Below, piece by piece: positions 17,214 through 26,324 of a stretch of 64,000 bases of DNA. This DNA is from RPQJ01 sp963706535 (GTDB taxonomy: Bacteria; Pseudomonadota; Gammaproteobacteria; Steroidobacterales; Steroidobacteraceae). The notes under the pieces are model-generated. The model did no database searches. It was not told the DNA's origin and saw only the letters and a list, made by a program, of their open reading frames with translations. The stretch spans positions 62,001-126,000 of the forward strand of contig CAVPMU010000010.1 in assembly GCA_963706535.1 (NCBI GenBank). Direction: 5' to 3'. The position numbers were made by a program, and so were the translations under genes. Each line of letters begins with the position of its first letter. Positions within the stretch are counted from its first letter, which is position 1.

Positions 17214-18531
17214 TCACGGAGCCGCAGGAGGCGGCAACGGCTCCGGTACCTTGTTGCTGATCGCGGGCAGGCTTTGCAGGTAGGCGAACACGGCCGCGAG
17301 GTCCTCGTCCGTCATGTTGCGGTACACGGGGTAGGGCATCGGCGGCAGGATCTGCCGGCCGCGCCCCATGTGGCGCCCGCTGCGGATCGTGTCGACGAAG
17401 TTGCGCACCGTCCAGCGACCAAGACCAGTCTCCACGTCGGGCGTGAGGTTGGCGGTGAAGCTGACGCCCCACGGACCCGAATGGGCGGTGTTGGTGCGCG
17501 CGCCGATCATCAACCATTGCTTCGGTATCCGGGATCGCCGTGCCCAGCAGCGGCATCTGCACGCGTGGATCGCGCGAGCCCATGCGGATCGCGGGCACGC
17601 TCGCCTGCGACTGGCCAGGCACGACGAGGCATGCCGGCGCCGGCAGGTCGTGCGGGCGATAACGGCTCGGCACGCCCACGAGCGAGCGCAGCATCGCCTC
17701 GCGTGAAATCGGACTGGACGCCGGCTGCGCCAATCGCACCTCGACGGGCACGGCCGCACCGGCCTCGCTGGCGGACACGTGACAGTGGCCGCAGTTGCCA
17801 TGCAGGTAGCCGAGCACCGCGCGCTCCGTCGGCGAGCCAGCGGCGATGCGTGGCGGCTGGTCCAGCAGTTCGCGGGGCAGGTTGCGCAACCAGCCGCGGG
17901 CAACGAGCGCACGCAGATCGAGCGCATTGATGCCCGGGGTCTCGGGGTGTGGTGCCAGCGGGTCACGCTCCGGCGAGAGCTGCAGCGCGCTGAAGCCGAG
18001 CACCGGGACCGCGGGGCCTTCGTGGCAGGCGCGGCACTCGATCTCCGACGGAATGGCGTAGCGCCCGCCGCGGCCGTCGGTGGCTGCCAGCGCGGGCAGC
18101 CCACCCGCCGGCGCGAGCAGGGCATCCGTGCCTTCTTCGTTCCACACGTAGGTGGCAAAGCGCCAGGAGCCATCGGCGAGACGCTCGATCAGACGCGTCT
18201 CCACTCGTCGATCCAGCGCGAATTCCTTCCACAACCGCGTGCCGCGCGGGAAGTCCCAGGCGTCGGGGCGACTGGCATCGATGCTGGTGCCGGGCGGCAG
18301 GTAGATCCAGCGACGCTTGCGCGCGCCGTCGGACCACAACGGGTACTGCGGCACGAATGCATGCACGTCCGGCCGTACCTGCGTCGTCGAGCCCTCGACG
18401 TACAGGCCCGTTTCGCTGAGGCGCTGCGGCAGCGGGGGGCTCGGCGACAGGGGCAGCGAGTCGCCGGATGCGGCGCGGTACGGGCCTGCGGCCAGGACGA
18501 TGGCGAGGACGATGCGGGTGACGGCGTTCAT
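17214..18531 (-). pseudogene. Broken cytochrome c locus: SO2930-type dihaem cytochrome joined out of frame to another cytochrome's C-terminus
   Basis: From the start at 18531 (MNAVTRIVLAIVLAAG, a signal peptide) the frame encodes an SO2930-like dihaem c-type cytochrome. It has LSETGLYVEG, PQYPLWSDGARKRRWIYLPPG, CRACH at 166-170 and CGHCH at 247-251, and runs to SRDPRVQMPLLGTAIPDTEAM. There the similarity stops, near 17510, and the frame reads nonsense past 17214 into tesB. In a second frame, from about 17535 to 17214, lies the C-terminal half of a different cytochrome family (SGPWGVSFTANLTPD, ILPPMPYPVYRNMTDEDLAAVFAYLQSLP) whose CxxCH half is missing. The simplest reading is a deletion that fused two neighbouring cytochrome genes. 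A single-base sequencing indel is less likely, because the two parts belong to different families. Confidence 0.7.
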
Positions 18532-18689
18532 CGTGGGCGCATCGTGGCGCCCGCCCGTGCGAGCCGCATCGCCCGCGCGGAGCCATCCGGAGAGCCATGT
18601 CGTGCCCGCAGCGAGCCACCGCCCCGCTGAAACAATCCAGAAACAATCGGGTGCGCCAGACGCGCCGTTGCCGCGGAAACGCTGTGCCG

Positions 18690-21600
18690 CTACTGCAGGC
18701 CGAGTTCGAAGCGGACCTTGCCGTCCTGCGCGGCCACCTTGCCGTTCCTGCTGACGAACACTCGAGTCGGCTCGAGACCGGTATCGGTCAGGAGGATCCG
18801 CTCGATGGCGTGGCCGCGCTCCTCGCCGAGCGCTTCCACCTCGGCATCGGTGACGACCACGCGTGCTCGGGCTTCTTTCGCCAGGAACTCGATCTCCGCG
18901 TCGTCGCGCAGAACTTTCGCTTCGGCGCGCGGCGTGCCTTCGGGCGGTGCGGGCGGCTCCGGAACCTCGGGCACGGGCCAACCCTGGCGTCCGAGCAACG
19001 CCTTCAGCACGGCGATCTTCTGCTTCCGTTCGAGCGCGTCGAACGCGGGCGGCGGCGTTGCATCGTCGACCTTCCGGCGCTGGACCGCAGCAACTGCCGC
19101 GGCACGTTGCCGCTCGTAGGCACGATCGGCCAGCGCGACCTCGTCGAGCTCATCCACGGCACCCATCGGCACGTCGACCTTGATGCCGGGCTTCTCGCCC
19201 AGGCCCTTGGCGAGCGTCACCAGCTTCTCGGCCGTCGCCGCGGACACGGTTGCGTCGCCGGGTGAGAAGTCCACGAACTGCGCTTCCTCGGCGCCCGCGA
19301 ACAGCGAGCCGAGCAGCGCGAACGGCGCGGTGACGGCCTTGACGATGATGTTCCTGATGATCTGCCACACGATGGGCCCGATGCGGAACGTCGGGTCGTC
19401 GAGCGTGCCCTTGATCGGAATATCGAGATTGATCACGCCGTTGCGGTCGCGCAGCAGCGCGGTGGCGAACTTGACGGGCAGCGTCGCCTCGCCCTTGTTG
19501 GCCGTGGCCTCTCCCCATTCGAGCTGGTCGATGCGGATCTCGTGTGCCGCGTCGAGCTTGCGGTCCTCGATCCTGTAATGCAGGGTGGTGGTCAGCTTGC
19601 CCTTGGCGATGTTGTAGCCCGCGAGCCGCCCCGAGTAGGGGTTGAAGACCGGCAAGGCGATGTTCTCGAAGTCGAAGGCGAGGTCGGTGTAGCGGTCGAA
19701 CGCGAACGGCTGCAGTTCGCCCGCGATCGACACCGGCGAGAACTCCCCGAGGTTGCCGTCGAGGTCCACCTTCGCGCGCGAATCGTGCGCCGAGGAAATG
19801 CCGCGTATGGTGCCGCGCAGTCCCTGGATGTCGGCCGAGAAGTTCGGCTGGATGAAATGGTCGGAGAAGTTGAGCCGCCCGCCGTCGATGCGCACCTCGC
19901 GCACCCGGATCGGGAAGGTGTCGGGTCCCTGCACCGCGCGCACCGGCGCCGCCGACGGTTGCTTGCCGCGCGCCTTGCGCGCCTTGTCCTCGGCCTGCTT
20001 CGCAGCCGCGAGCTCGCGGTCGCGGCGGCGCTTGTCCGCCGGCGACATGGCTGACTCGGCGGCCGCCGCCGCCTTGCGAGTCTCGAGCGCTGCCGCCGTG
20101 CCTGCCGGGTCCAGCACGGCCGCGATATTGACGACCCGTTCCTCGCTCACGATCAGTCGCGCGTAGGGGCCGGCCACGCGCACCTGGTCGATCGTGAGTG
20201 CATCGGGGCCCCTGTCGAACTCGACTTGCCGCAGCTCCAGGCGCCGGAAGTTGACGAAGTCCTGGCGCAGCGCATTGTCCTGCGACGCGAAGCCGTCGAT
20301 GGTCACTGCGCCGGCGAAGCTCATCTCCGGCCCGTCCTGCTCCGGTGGCGTGATCCTCGCCTTGCCTTGAACGGCAAGTGTGCCGGCGGTGATGGTGAGA
20401 TCGGCGACGGGCAGGATGTACGGCTGCAGGATCTGCATGCGCGCCTCGTCGAGCGACAGGTCGAGATCCGCCGTGAACGGCTGCGGGGTGATCGTGCCGC
20501 TCGTCCGCACCAGCGCTTCGCCATTCACCGTGGCGGCGAGCGTTACCGGCAGCGGTTTCGCGAGGTCGAGGCTCACCCCGGCCACGGTGAGGGCCAGCGG
20601 CGCGATGGCGAACTTCTTCGCCGGTTCTGCCAGCCGATCCTCGAAGTCGATCGTGGCCCCGGCGAGCTCGACGTTCGCGATGTCGACTTTCCATGCGCGG
20701 GCGCTGACTTCGGATGCCACCGGACCGGTGGGGATATCCGCAACTGCGCTGCCGTCGGCCGGCGCCGTCGGCACGGTGGCGGGTGCGAACAGTCGTTGCA
20801 GGTTGACCTTGCCGCCGGGCTCGATCCAGGCCTGTGCTGCGAGCCCGGCGACGGTGACCTTCGCGATCGAGACCGTTTGCGCGGGCAGGGCAACGGCGGT
20901 GTCGGCGACGACGAGGCTCGGCACGGTCACCCAGTCCGCATCGACGCCACGTGCGCGCAGGGCGGCGTCGGTGAGTTCGATCGTCGGCAGTGCGAGGTCG
21001 AGGGCGAGCGACTCGCCGAGCGACACGGAGTAAATGCCATTCAAGCGCGCTCGCCCGGAGCTGACGGCGAATGGCAGCGCGTCGCCGAGGAAGTCCGCCA
21101 CGTCCTGCGCGCCCAGGTTGTCGAGCGCGATCTCGCCGCGCGAGGAGATGACGGGCTCGAGCGTGAAGTTGCCCTTCCAGTCGATCGATTCGTCCGACTG
21201 CCCGCGCGCCGAAAAGCGGAAGTCGCCGCCCTCGGGCGTGGTGCGGAAATCCTGGAGTGCGAAGGCCACGCGCTCGAAGCGGCGCGCGAACTGCTCGCGG
21301 CGCGACTGGTCGACGAACTCGATCACGCCGCGGTCGACGGTGAGCGCCTGCAGCCACACCGCGGCGAGTCCCGCGTCCTCGTCCTCCGGATCCTTCGGCA
21401 GCGCGAGGTCTGCGAGATTGACGCGGCCGTCGGGCCGTACGACGGCGCGCAGGTGCGGCGCCTCCAGGGTCACGTCCCGGAACACGAGCGTGCGCCGCCA
21501 CAGGGAGGCGAGTTCGATATCCACGAACAGGTGCTCGAAGCCGAGCATCGGGGCGCCGTCCGCGTCGGGCAGGGCGAGGTCGCGCACCTCGAGCTGCAGC

Positions 21601-21797
21601 TTGAACGGCTGCACGCGCACCTCGCCCACGGCGAGTTCCCGGCCGTACTTCTCCTCCACGAATTGCCGCGCCTGGTCGCGCACGATCCCGGGCGCCACCT
21701 GGAAGCCGGCGAGCGCATAGAGGCCCGCCAGGCCGGCGACGACCGCGCCGGCACGGAAGGCCCTCGATCCCGGGACAGGTGTCAGGCGGGATGGCAT
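18690..21797 (-). CDS. DUF748 / AsmA-like large envelope protein
   Basis: A 1035-residue protein with one N-terminal membrane anchor (FRAGAVVAGLAGLYALAGFQVAPGI). A long beta-rich region of AsmA/YhdP-like repeats follows: VRVQPFKLQLEVRDLALPD, LFVDIELASLWRRTLVFRDVTLEAPHLRAVV, and DRGPDALTIDQVRVAGPYARLIVSEE. A short Lys/Arg coiled coil lies near 590-630 (AADKRRRDRELAAAKQAEDKARKA type). The C-terminal DUF748 segment contains GTLDDPTFRIGPIVWQIIRNIIVKAVTAPFALLGSLF, then FSPGDATVSAATAEKLVTLAKGL. Such proteins span the periplasm and are thought to act in lipid transport or envelope maintenance. The start at 21797 precedes the membrane anchor. It is probably co-transcribed with the hydrolase gene upstream (25-bp gap). 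Confidence 0.85.
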   Translation of the reverse strand: MPSRLTPVPGSRAFRAGAVVAGLAGLYALAGFQVAPGIVRDQARQFVEEKYGRELAVGEVRVQPFKLQLEVRDLALPDADGAPMLGFEHLFVDIELASLWRRTLVFRDVTLEAPHLRAVVRPDGRVNLADLALPKDPEDEDAGLAAVWLQALTVDRGVIEFVDQSRREQFARRFERVAFALQDFRTTPEGGDFRFSARGQSDESIDWKGNFTLEPVISSRGEIALDNLGAQDVADFLGDALPFAVSSGRARLNGIYSVSLGESLALDLALPTIELTDAALRARGVDADWVTVPSLVVADTAVALPAQTVSIAKVTVAGLAAQAWIEPGGKVNLQRLFAPATVPTAPADGSAVADIPTGPVASEVSARAWKVDIANVELAGATIDFEDRLAEPAKKFAIAPLALTVAGVSLDLAKPLPVTLAATVNGEALVRTSGTITPQPFTADLDLSLDEARMQILQPYILPVADLTITAGTLAVQGKARITPPEQDGPEMSFAGAVTIDGFASQDNALRQDFVNFRRLELRQVEFDRGPDALTIDQVRVAGPYARLIVSEERVVNIAAVLDPAGTAAALETRKAAAAAESAMSPADKRRRDRELAAAKQAEDKARKARGKQPSAAPVRAVQGPDTFPIRVREVRIDGGRLNFSDHFIQPNFSADIQGLRGTIRGISSAHDSRAKVDLDGNLGEFSPVSIAGELQPFAFDRYTDLAFDFENIALPVFNPYSGRLAGYNIAKGKLTTTLHYRIEDRKLDAAHEIRIDQLEWGEATANKGEATLPVKFATALLRDRNGVINLDIPIKGTLDDPTFRIGPIVWQIIRNIIVKAVTAPFALLGSLFAGAEEAQFVDFSPGDATVSAATAEKLVTLAKGLGEKPGIKVDVPMGAVDELDEVALADRAYERQRAAAVAAVQRRKVDDATPPPAFDALERKQKIAVLKALLGRQGWPVPEVPEPPAPPEGTPRAEAKVLRDDAEIEFLAKEARARVVVTDAEVEALGEERGHAIERILLTDTGLEPTRVFVSRNGKVAAQDGKVRFELGLQ

Positions 21798-21822
21798 GGC
21801 GGCTCGTTCCCCTCTGGGCCGA

Positions 21823-22824
21823 CTAGCCTGCGTCGGCCGCCGACGGCGGGCCCCGACGGGTGGGCTCGAGCCCGGTCCACGCCTCGACGATGCGTCCGAG
21901 GATCCGGTTGAACTCCGTCGGCGCCTCGATCATCGGGAAGTGCCCGACGCCCTCGAGCGGGACGAGACGGAACCGCGGCTCGAGCTTGCGGATCGCGGCC
22001 TCGTCGGTCGGATGCCCGGTGGAATTGAGCGCCAGGATCGGCACGTCGAGTTCCGCGACGGCCGTGGCGTAGTCCATCGCGAAGAGTCCCAGCAGGGCCG
22101 GCAGCGCGATCGCGGGCGGCGCGGCCGACATGTCGTCCACGATCCATTGCTTGACGATCGGGTCGGTCGCCTCGGTGAAGAAGTTGCCACCGACGAACTC
22201 CGCAGTGGTCGCGGCAAAGTCCGCCTTGAGCCGCTCGAGCAGCGGCGCGTACTGCTCCATGTGCATCGGCGCCGCGATCTCGCGCAGCGTGTCCACGCCC
22301 ACGATGCCGACCACTTTGCCGGGTAGCCGGCGAGCGGCCTCGAGCGCCACGGGGCCGCCCATCGAGCTGCCGACCAGGACCACGCGCGGATAGGCCTCGG
22401 CCTGCACCACCGCGGCCACGTCGGCGCCGAAGTTGGCGATCGACCAGTCCTTGCGGCTGGTCTGCTCGGACTTGCCGTGCCCGGCGAGGTCGAGCGTCAC
22501 GACGGTGTGGCGTTGCGCGAACTCGTTCAGCTGCGCGTCCCAGTAGCCCGAGTCGCAGGACCAACCGTGGATGAACACGATCGCCGGTTCCCCGCCACCG
22601 TAGACGCGGTAGCGGATCTCCGTTGCGTCCGTCGCGAGCGATTTCACCCGGGCCTCGCGTGCCGTCGCCTGCGGCGGTGGCGGCGGGGCCTTTACCGCGG
22701 GCGGTTCGGCCGGGGCGGGTGTCGCATCGACAGGCGCGGATTCGCGCGAACACGACGCCACGACCGCCAGTGCCAGCGCGGGCAGCAATCGGGACAAGAG
22801 TCGGAAAAAGGGTAGCGTCCCCAT
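21823..22824 (-). CDS. Alpha/beta hydrolase, predicted lipoprotein
   Basis: A 333-residue alpha/beta-hydrolase. The N-terminus carries a hydrophobic signal with a lipobox (ALAVVASC, Cys near residue 25), so the protein is probably lipid-anchored. A Pro-rich linker follows. The fold motifs are FIHGWSCDSGYWD (oxyanion region), LDLAGHGKSE, the nucleophile elbow VLVGSSMGGPVAL, the acid in PILALNSTGHPTDE and the final His in GVGHFPMIEAPTEFN. Substrate unknown. The annotated start codon at 22824 and the first residues MGTLPFF are encoded by a REP palindrome. The stop codon of the upstream oxidase gene abuts this ATG directly. Confidence 0.83.
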   Translation of the reverse strand: MGTLPFFRLLSRLLPALALAVVASCSRESAPVDATPAPAEPPAVKAPPPPPQATAREARVKSLATDATEIRYRVYGGGEPAIVFIHGWSCDSGYWDAQLNEFAQRHTVVTLDLAGHGKSEQTSRKDWSIANFGADVAAVVQAEAYPRVVLVGSSMGGPVALEAARRLPGKVVGIVGVDTLREIAAPMHMEQYAPLLERLKADFAATTAEFVGGNFFTEATDPIVKQWIVDDMSAAPPAIALPALLGLFAMDYATAVAELDVPILALNSTGHPTDEAAIRKLEPRFRLVPLEGVGHFPMIEAPTEFNRILGRIVEAWTGLEPTRRGPPSAADAG

Positions 22825-22826
22825 TT
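22805..22826. repeat. REP-like palindrome, copy 4, forming a gene start
   Basis: AAAAAGGG-TAGCGTC-CCC-ATTT is the same element as those flanking the RAYT gene 17 kb away. On the minus strand it supplies ATG GGG ACG CTA CCC TTT, the first codons of the hydrolase gene, and it overlaps the TAA stop of the preceding gene. Confidence 0.85.
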
Positions 22827-24255
22827 ACAGCACCTTGCCTGGATTCATGATGCCACGCGGGTCGAGCGCGTGCTTGATGGCGCGCATGACCTCGAGGTCC
22901 ACGTGGCCCTTGAATTTCGCGAGATCCTCGCGCTTGAGGCGGCCGATGCCGTGCTCCGCGCTGATGCTGCCGCGAAAACGCTGCACCAGGGCGTACACCG
23001 CCGCCTGGATCGCATGCTCGTGCGCCATGAACGCCGCGCGTTCGCCGCCGAGCGGCTCGCTCACGTTGAAATGCAGGTTGCCGTCGCCGACGTGGCCGTA
23101 GGTAACCATGCGGCCCGTCGGCACGATGGCGAGCACCGCCGCGGTGGCCTCGCGCATGAACTCTGGCAGCGCGGCCACCGGCACGGAGACGTTGTGCTTG
23201 ATGCTGGCTCCTGCGGCGCGCTGCGCCTCGGGCACCGATTCGCGCAGCTTCCAGAGCGCGTCGCGCTGCGCGAGCGAATGCGCCAGCGCCGCGTCCTGCA
23301 CCAGCCCGTCCGTCATCGCCTGCCCGAGCGTGGCTTCGAGCAGCCCGCGCAGGGCTGCGTCCTCGCGGGCCGTGGCCAGTTCGCAAAGCACGTACCACTC
23401 GTACGGGCGCGCGAGCGGATCGGTCACGCCGGGGATGTGGCGCACGGTGAACTCGACGGCGATGCGCGGCAGCAGCTCGAAGCTGGTGACGGCGTCGCCG
23501 GTGGCCGAGCGCAGGCGCGACAGCAACGCGACGGCGGCGGCGGGGTCCGGCACGGCGATGAACGCGGTCTCGATCGTGCGCGGGCGAGGGAACAGCCGCA
23601 GGCTCGCCGCCGTGATCACGCCGAGCGTGCCTTCCGACCCGATGAACAGGTGCCGCAGGTCGTAGCCCGTGTTGTCCTTGCGCAGGCTCTTCAGGCCGTC
23701 GATGACACGCCCGCCGGCCAGCACCACCTCGAGGCCGAGCACGAGGTCGCGCGTGACGCCGTAGCGCACTGCATTGAGCCCACCCGCGTTGGTCGACAGG
23801 TTGCCGCCGACCTGGCAGCTGCCCTCCGACCCGAGCGACAGGGGGAAGTAGCGGTCCGCCGCCTCTGCCGCCGCGCGCACGTCGGCGAGCAGGCAACCGG
23901 CCTCGACCGTGATCGAGAAATTGTCCACATCCACTTCGCGGACGCGGTTCATGCGCCTGAGCGACAGCACGATCTCGTCGCCGTGCTCGGACGGGGTGGC
24001 TCCGCCGCAGTAGCCCGTGTTGCCGCCGTGGGGAACGACCCCCACGCCGAGTTCATCGCAGATCTCGAGCACCACCGCCACGTCGGCCGTCGAGCCCGGG
24101 CAGACCACCAGCGGGGTGGCGCCGCGATACAGCCCGCGGAAATCGACGAGGTAGGGTGCGACCTGCTCCGGCGCGACGAGGCAGGCCGCATCGCCGAGCG
24201 ACCGGCGGATGTGCTCGACGGCGGCGGCGAGATTTCCGGGGTCGGCGCGGGTCAT
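22825..24255 (-). CDS. FAD-binding 2-hydroxyacid oxidase/dehydrogenase (GlcD / D-lactate dehydrogenase type)
   Basis: A 476-residue flavoprotein of the VAO/PCMH family. The start at 24255 (MTRADPGNLAAAVEHI) gives the normal length. The FAD domain shows GVGVVPHGGNTGYCGGATP, NRVREVDVDNFSITVEAGC, PLSLGSEGSCQVGGNLSTNAGG and HLFIGSEGTLGVITAASL. The C-terminal FAD-linked oxidase domain shows IKHNVSVPV, TYGHVGDGNLHFNV and SAEHGIGRLKRE, with the histidines that bind metal and substrate, and ends DPRGIMNPGKVL. Members oxidise D-lactate, D-2-hydroxyglutarate or glycolate; the true substrate cannot be told. There are no glcE or glcF partners nearby. Confidence 0.9.
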   Translation of the reverse strand: MTRADPGNLAAAVEHIRRSLGDAACLVAPEQVAPYLVDFRGLYRGATPLVVCPGSTADVAVVLEICDELGVGVVPHGGNTGYCGGATPSEHGDEIVLSLRRMNRVREVDVDNFSITVEAGCLLADVRAAAEAADRYFPLSLGSEGSCQVGGNLSTNAGGLNAVRYGVTRDLVLGLEVVLAGGRVIDGLKSLRKDNTGYDLRHLFIGSEGTLGVITAASLRLFPRPRTIETAFIAVPDPAAAVALLSRLRSATGDAVTSFELLPRIAVEFTVRHIPGVTDPLARPYEWYVLCELATAREDAALRGLLEATLGQAMTDGLVQDAALAHSLAQRDALWKLRESVPEAQRAAGASIKHNVSVPVAALPEFMREATAAVLAIVPTGRMVTYGHVGDGNLHFNVSEPLGGERAAFMAHEHAIQAAVYALVQRFRGSISAEHGIGRLKREDLAKFKGHVDLEVMRAIKHALDPRGIMNPGKVL

Positions 24256-24299
24256 CCGGCGTTTATACCCCGGATCCGCGGCTCGCCGCATCCCGGGCC

Positions 24300-25631
24300 T
24301 CAGGCACTGCGTGGCGCCGCAAGCTTCGCCACCAGCAGGGCGGCGCCGACGGCCCCCAGCAGCACCGCGATCGAGGCCAGCGCGTTGGTGAGCAGGCCAG
24401 GCGTGATGAGCAGCATCAGGCCGAAACCGAGCATCATGAAGCCCGAGACGAGCTTGAGCACCCGCCCCTCGGATTCGCTCAACTTGCGCGTGCCCATGGT
24501 GCGGACGAACACGATGACGATCACGAGCAGCGGGATCACGTAGATCGCGTTGTAGGCCGCGAGCCACGCGTAGTACTGCCAGGTCTCGAGCTTCGCGAGC
24601 GTGAGCGTGCGCGTGTACACCATCGGGAAGCCCGCGGTGCAGAGCAGTTCGTAGGAGTTCGCGACGATCGCGAGCAGCACGGTGCTCGCCAGCATGGGTC
24701 CGAGGCTGCCGGCCGCCACCACGTCCCGCATGCGCTTGAAGAGCCCCGGCTTCGCGGCCTCCGGGATCGAGAGACTCGGTCCCTGCTTGAACCAGAAGTA
24801 GTCCTTGATGTTGAGTGCCGCGACGAACAGCGCCACGAGGCCAGCGATCGCGGTGATGACGCGCAGTTCGCCCGCGACCAGGAAGACGTTGAGCCACGCC
24901 GCCATGAACACGAAATAGACGAGCCCGGAGAACAGCACGAAGGTGCCGCCCACGAGCGCCATGCGCGCGCGGCTCTTCGCGTGCACCAGCAGGCTGAGGA
25001 GGAACAGCAGCACGAAGAACGCGCAGGGGTTGAACGCGTCCATGCCGGCGAGCACCAGCGTGAGCACCGGCAGTGAGAACGCCTTGGCGTCCACCGGACC
25101 GAGGAGCGGCAGGTGGACGACGGTGCCCGCTTCGCCGTCGGTCGTCTCGGGCGAGCCGGCGGGAACGCCCTCGCCACCGGACGTTTCCGCGGCGACGTCG
25201 CCGGCGGGCTGGGCGAGCCGGTCCGCGTGGCACTTCTCCAGCGCCTTGACGATCTCGGCGCCGGTGGTCTCGGCCGTGTCGTAGCCGATCAGCACCTGCC
25301 GGCAGAACACGAAGCCCGGCACCGACAGGGCCTGCGTGCCGAGCGCGAGCGCGGTCTCGTAGTAGAATTTCGCGTTGGGGCGGTTGTCCTTGACGGAATA
25401 TTTCTTGAGCTCGAGCCACGGCGTGTGCGCCGCGTACTCGTCGATGAACGGCGCCGCGGCCTGGCAGTGCGGGCAGGTGGGGGAGAAGAAGTAGTAGAGG
25501 CGGACGGTGGGCGTGCCGTCGCCGGCGCGGCCGTGCCAGAACCGGTCGGATTCGGGGCCCGGGTCCGCGGCGGCGGCCAGGCCGGCCGAGAGCAGCAGGA
25601 GGAGGAGGGCGAGGAGTCGGGTCGGGAACAT
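24300..25631 (-). CDS. Thioredoxin-fold plus DsbD/CcdA-like membrane protein
   Basis: A 443-residue envelope protein. A signal peptide (MFPTRLLALLLLLLSAGLAAA) is followed by a periplasmic thioredoxin/glutaredoxin-like domain with the redox pair CPHC (Cys53, Cys56) in YYFFSPTCPHCQAAAPF and a cis-Pro-like VPGFVFC. An acidic linker leads to about seven membrane helices. The membrane part keeps two Cys in the places expected for the DsbD/CcdA electron relay, FNPCAFFVLLFLLSLL and YELLCTAGFPMVYTR. It could therefore carry reductant from the cytoplasm to its own periplasmic domain, for instance for cytochrome c maturation. That is inferred from the fusion; the family is often labelled only as a membrane protein. 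Confidence 0.78.
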   Translation of the reverse strand: MFPTRLLALLLLLLSAGLAAAADPGPESDRFWHGRAGDGTPTVRLYYFFSPTCPHCQAAAPFIDEYAAHTPWLELKKYSVKDNRPNAKFYYETALALGTQALSVPGFVFCRQVLIGYDTAETTGAEIVKALEKCHADRLAQPAGDVAAETSGGEGVPAGSPETTDGEAGTVVHLPLLGPVDAKAFSLPVLTLVLAGMDAFNPCAFFVLLFLLSLLVHAKSRARMALVGGTFVLFSGLVYFVFMAAWLNVFLVAGELRVITAIAGLVALFVAALNIKDYFWFKQGPSLSIPEAAKPGLFKRMRDVVAAGSLGPMLASTVLLAIVANSYELLCTAGFPMVYTRTLTLAKLETWQYYAWLAAYNAIYVIPLLVIVIVFVRTMGTRKLSESEGRVLKLVSGFMMLGFGLMLLITPGLLTNALASIAVLLGAVGAALLVAKLAAPRSA

Positions 25632-25728
25632 TCGGTACGCCTGCGGCCTGCAAAAGGACGAATGATACCGGGGGCTGCCCGCAGGGCGGTCCGGTTTTCT
25701 ACCGATACCGGGCGGGCTCAGTGCGGGG

Positions 25729-26292
25729 CTAGCGGACGGACTGGGAGAAGAGGCGCAGCAGCAGCGCACCCGCGACCACCACTGCGACCGTCCAGTGATA
25801 CCAGCGGGCTCGGATCCAGAAGAGGGGAACGATGGCGCCGATGAGCACCACGCGATAGGCGGTGATGAGCCGCCACTCCGCGGGGGCAGTCGACTGGTAG
25901 GTGGCCAGGAACGTTGCGACCAGGTACACGATGAGCAGCGCGAAGAAATAGCGGCGTTCCCGTTCGTGGGCCAGGCGCAGGTCGAGCCCCGCGTCCGGCA
26001 CGCCGGCGGGCAGGGCGGCAGCGCAGATCAGGTAGAGCACCATCGGCACGACGAGATAAACGAGGAAGGCGCCGGCGGACGCGACTCCGGTGATGCCGGC
26101 GACGCCGAGATAGACGCCCCACCAGTAGTTGACCACCAGCAGGAACGCGACGAACGCCCAGGCGATCGGCAACGAATCCCGGGTCACCCTGGCACGGTCG
26201 CGGATCAGCCGGTGCAGGTTGGCGAGCAGCTCGGTGATGCCGAGGCCCACCATGATCGACACGAATACGATCGAGTGTTCCGACTGGCTCAT
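25729..26292 (-). CDS. Membrane protein of unknown function
   Basis: A 187-residue polytopic membrane protein. The start at 26292 (MSQSEHSIVFVSIMVGLGITELL) gives six hydrophobic segments (about 7-24, 44-62, 73-92, 112-130, 145-156 and 163-178). The N-terminal pattern IVxVSxMVGLGITELLxxLHRLIRxR is seen in many short uncharacterised proteobacterial membrane proteins. It lies 32 bp downstream of the glutamine amidotransferase gene and may be the last gene of the Anbu operon, but the link is positional only. Confidence 0.65.
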   Translation of the reverse strand: MSQSEHSIVFVSIMVGLGITELLANLHRLIRDRARVTRDSLPIAWAFVAFLLVVNYWWGVYLGVAGITGVASAGAFLVYLVVPMVLYLICAAALPAGVPDAGLDLRLAHERERRYFFALLIVYLVATFLATYQSTAPAEWRLITAYRVVLIGAIVPLFWIRARWYHWTVAVVVAGALLLRLFSQSVR

Positions 26293-26324
26293 GCGCGCTC
26301 CCCCCTGCGCCCACGGCCAGCGGT

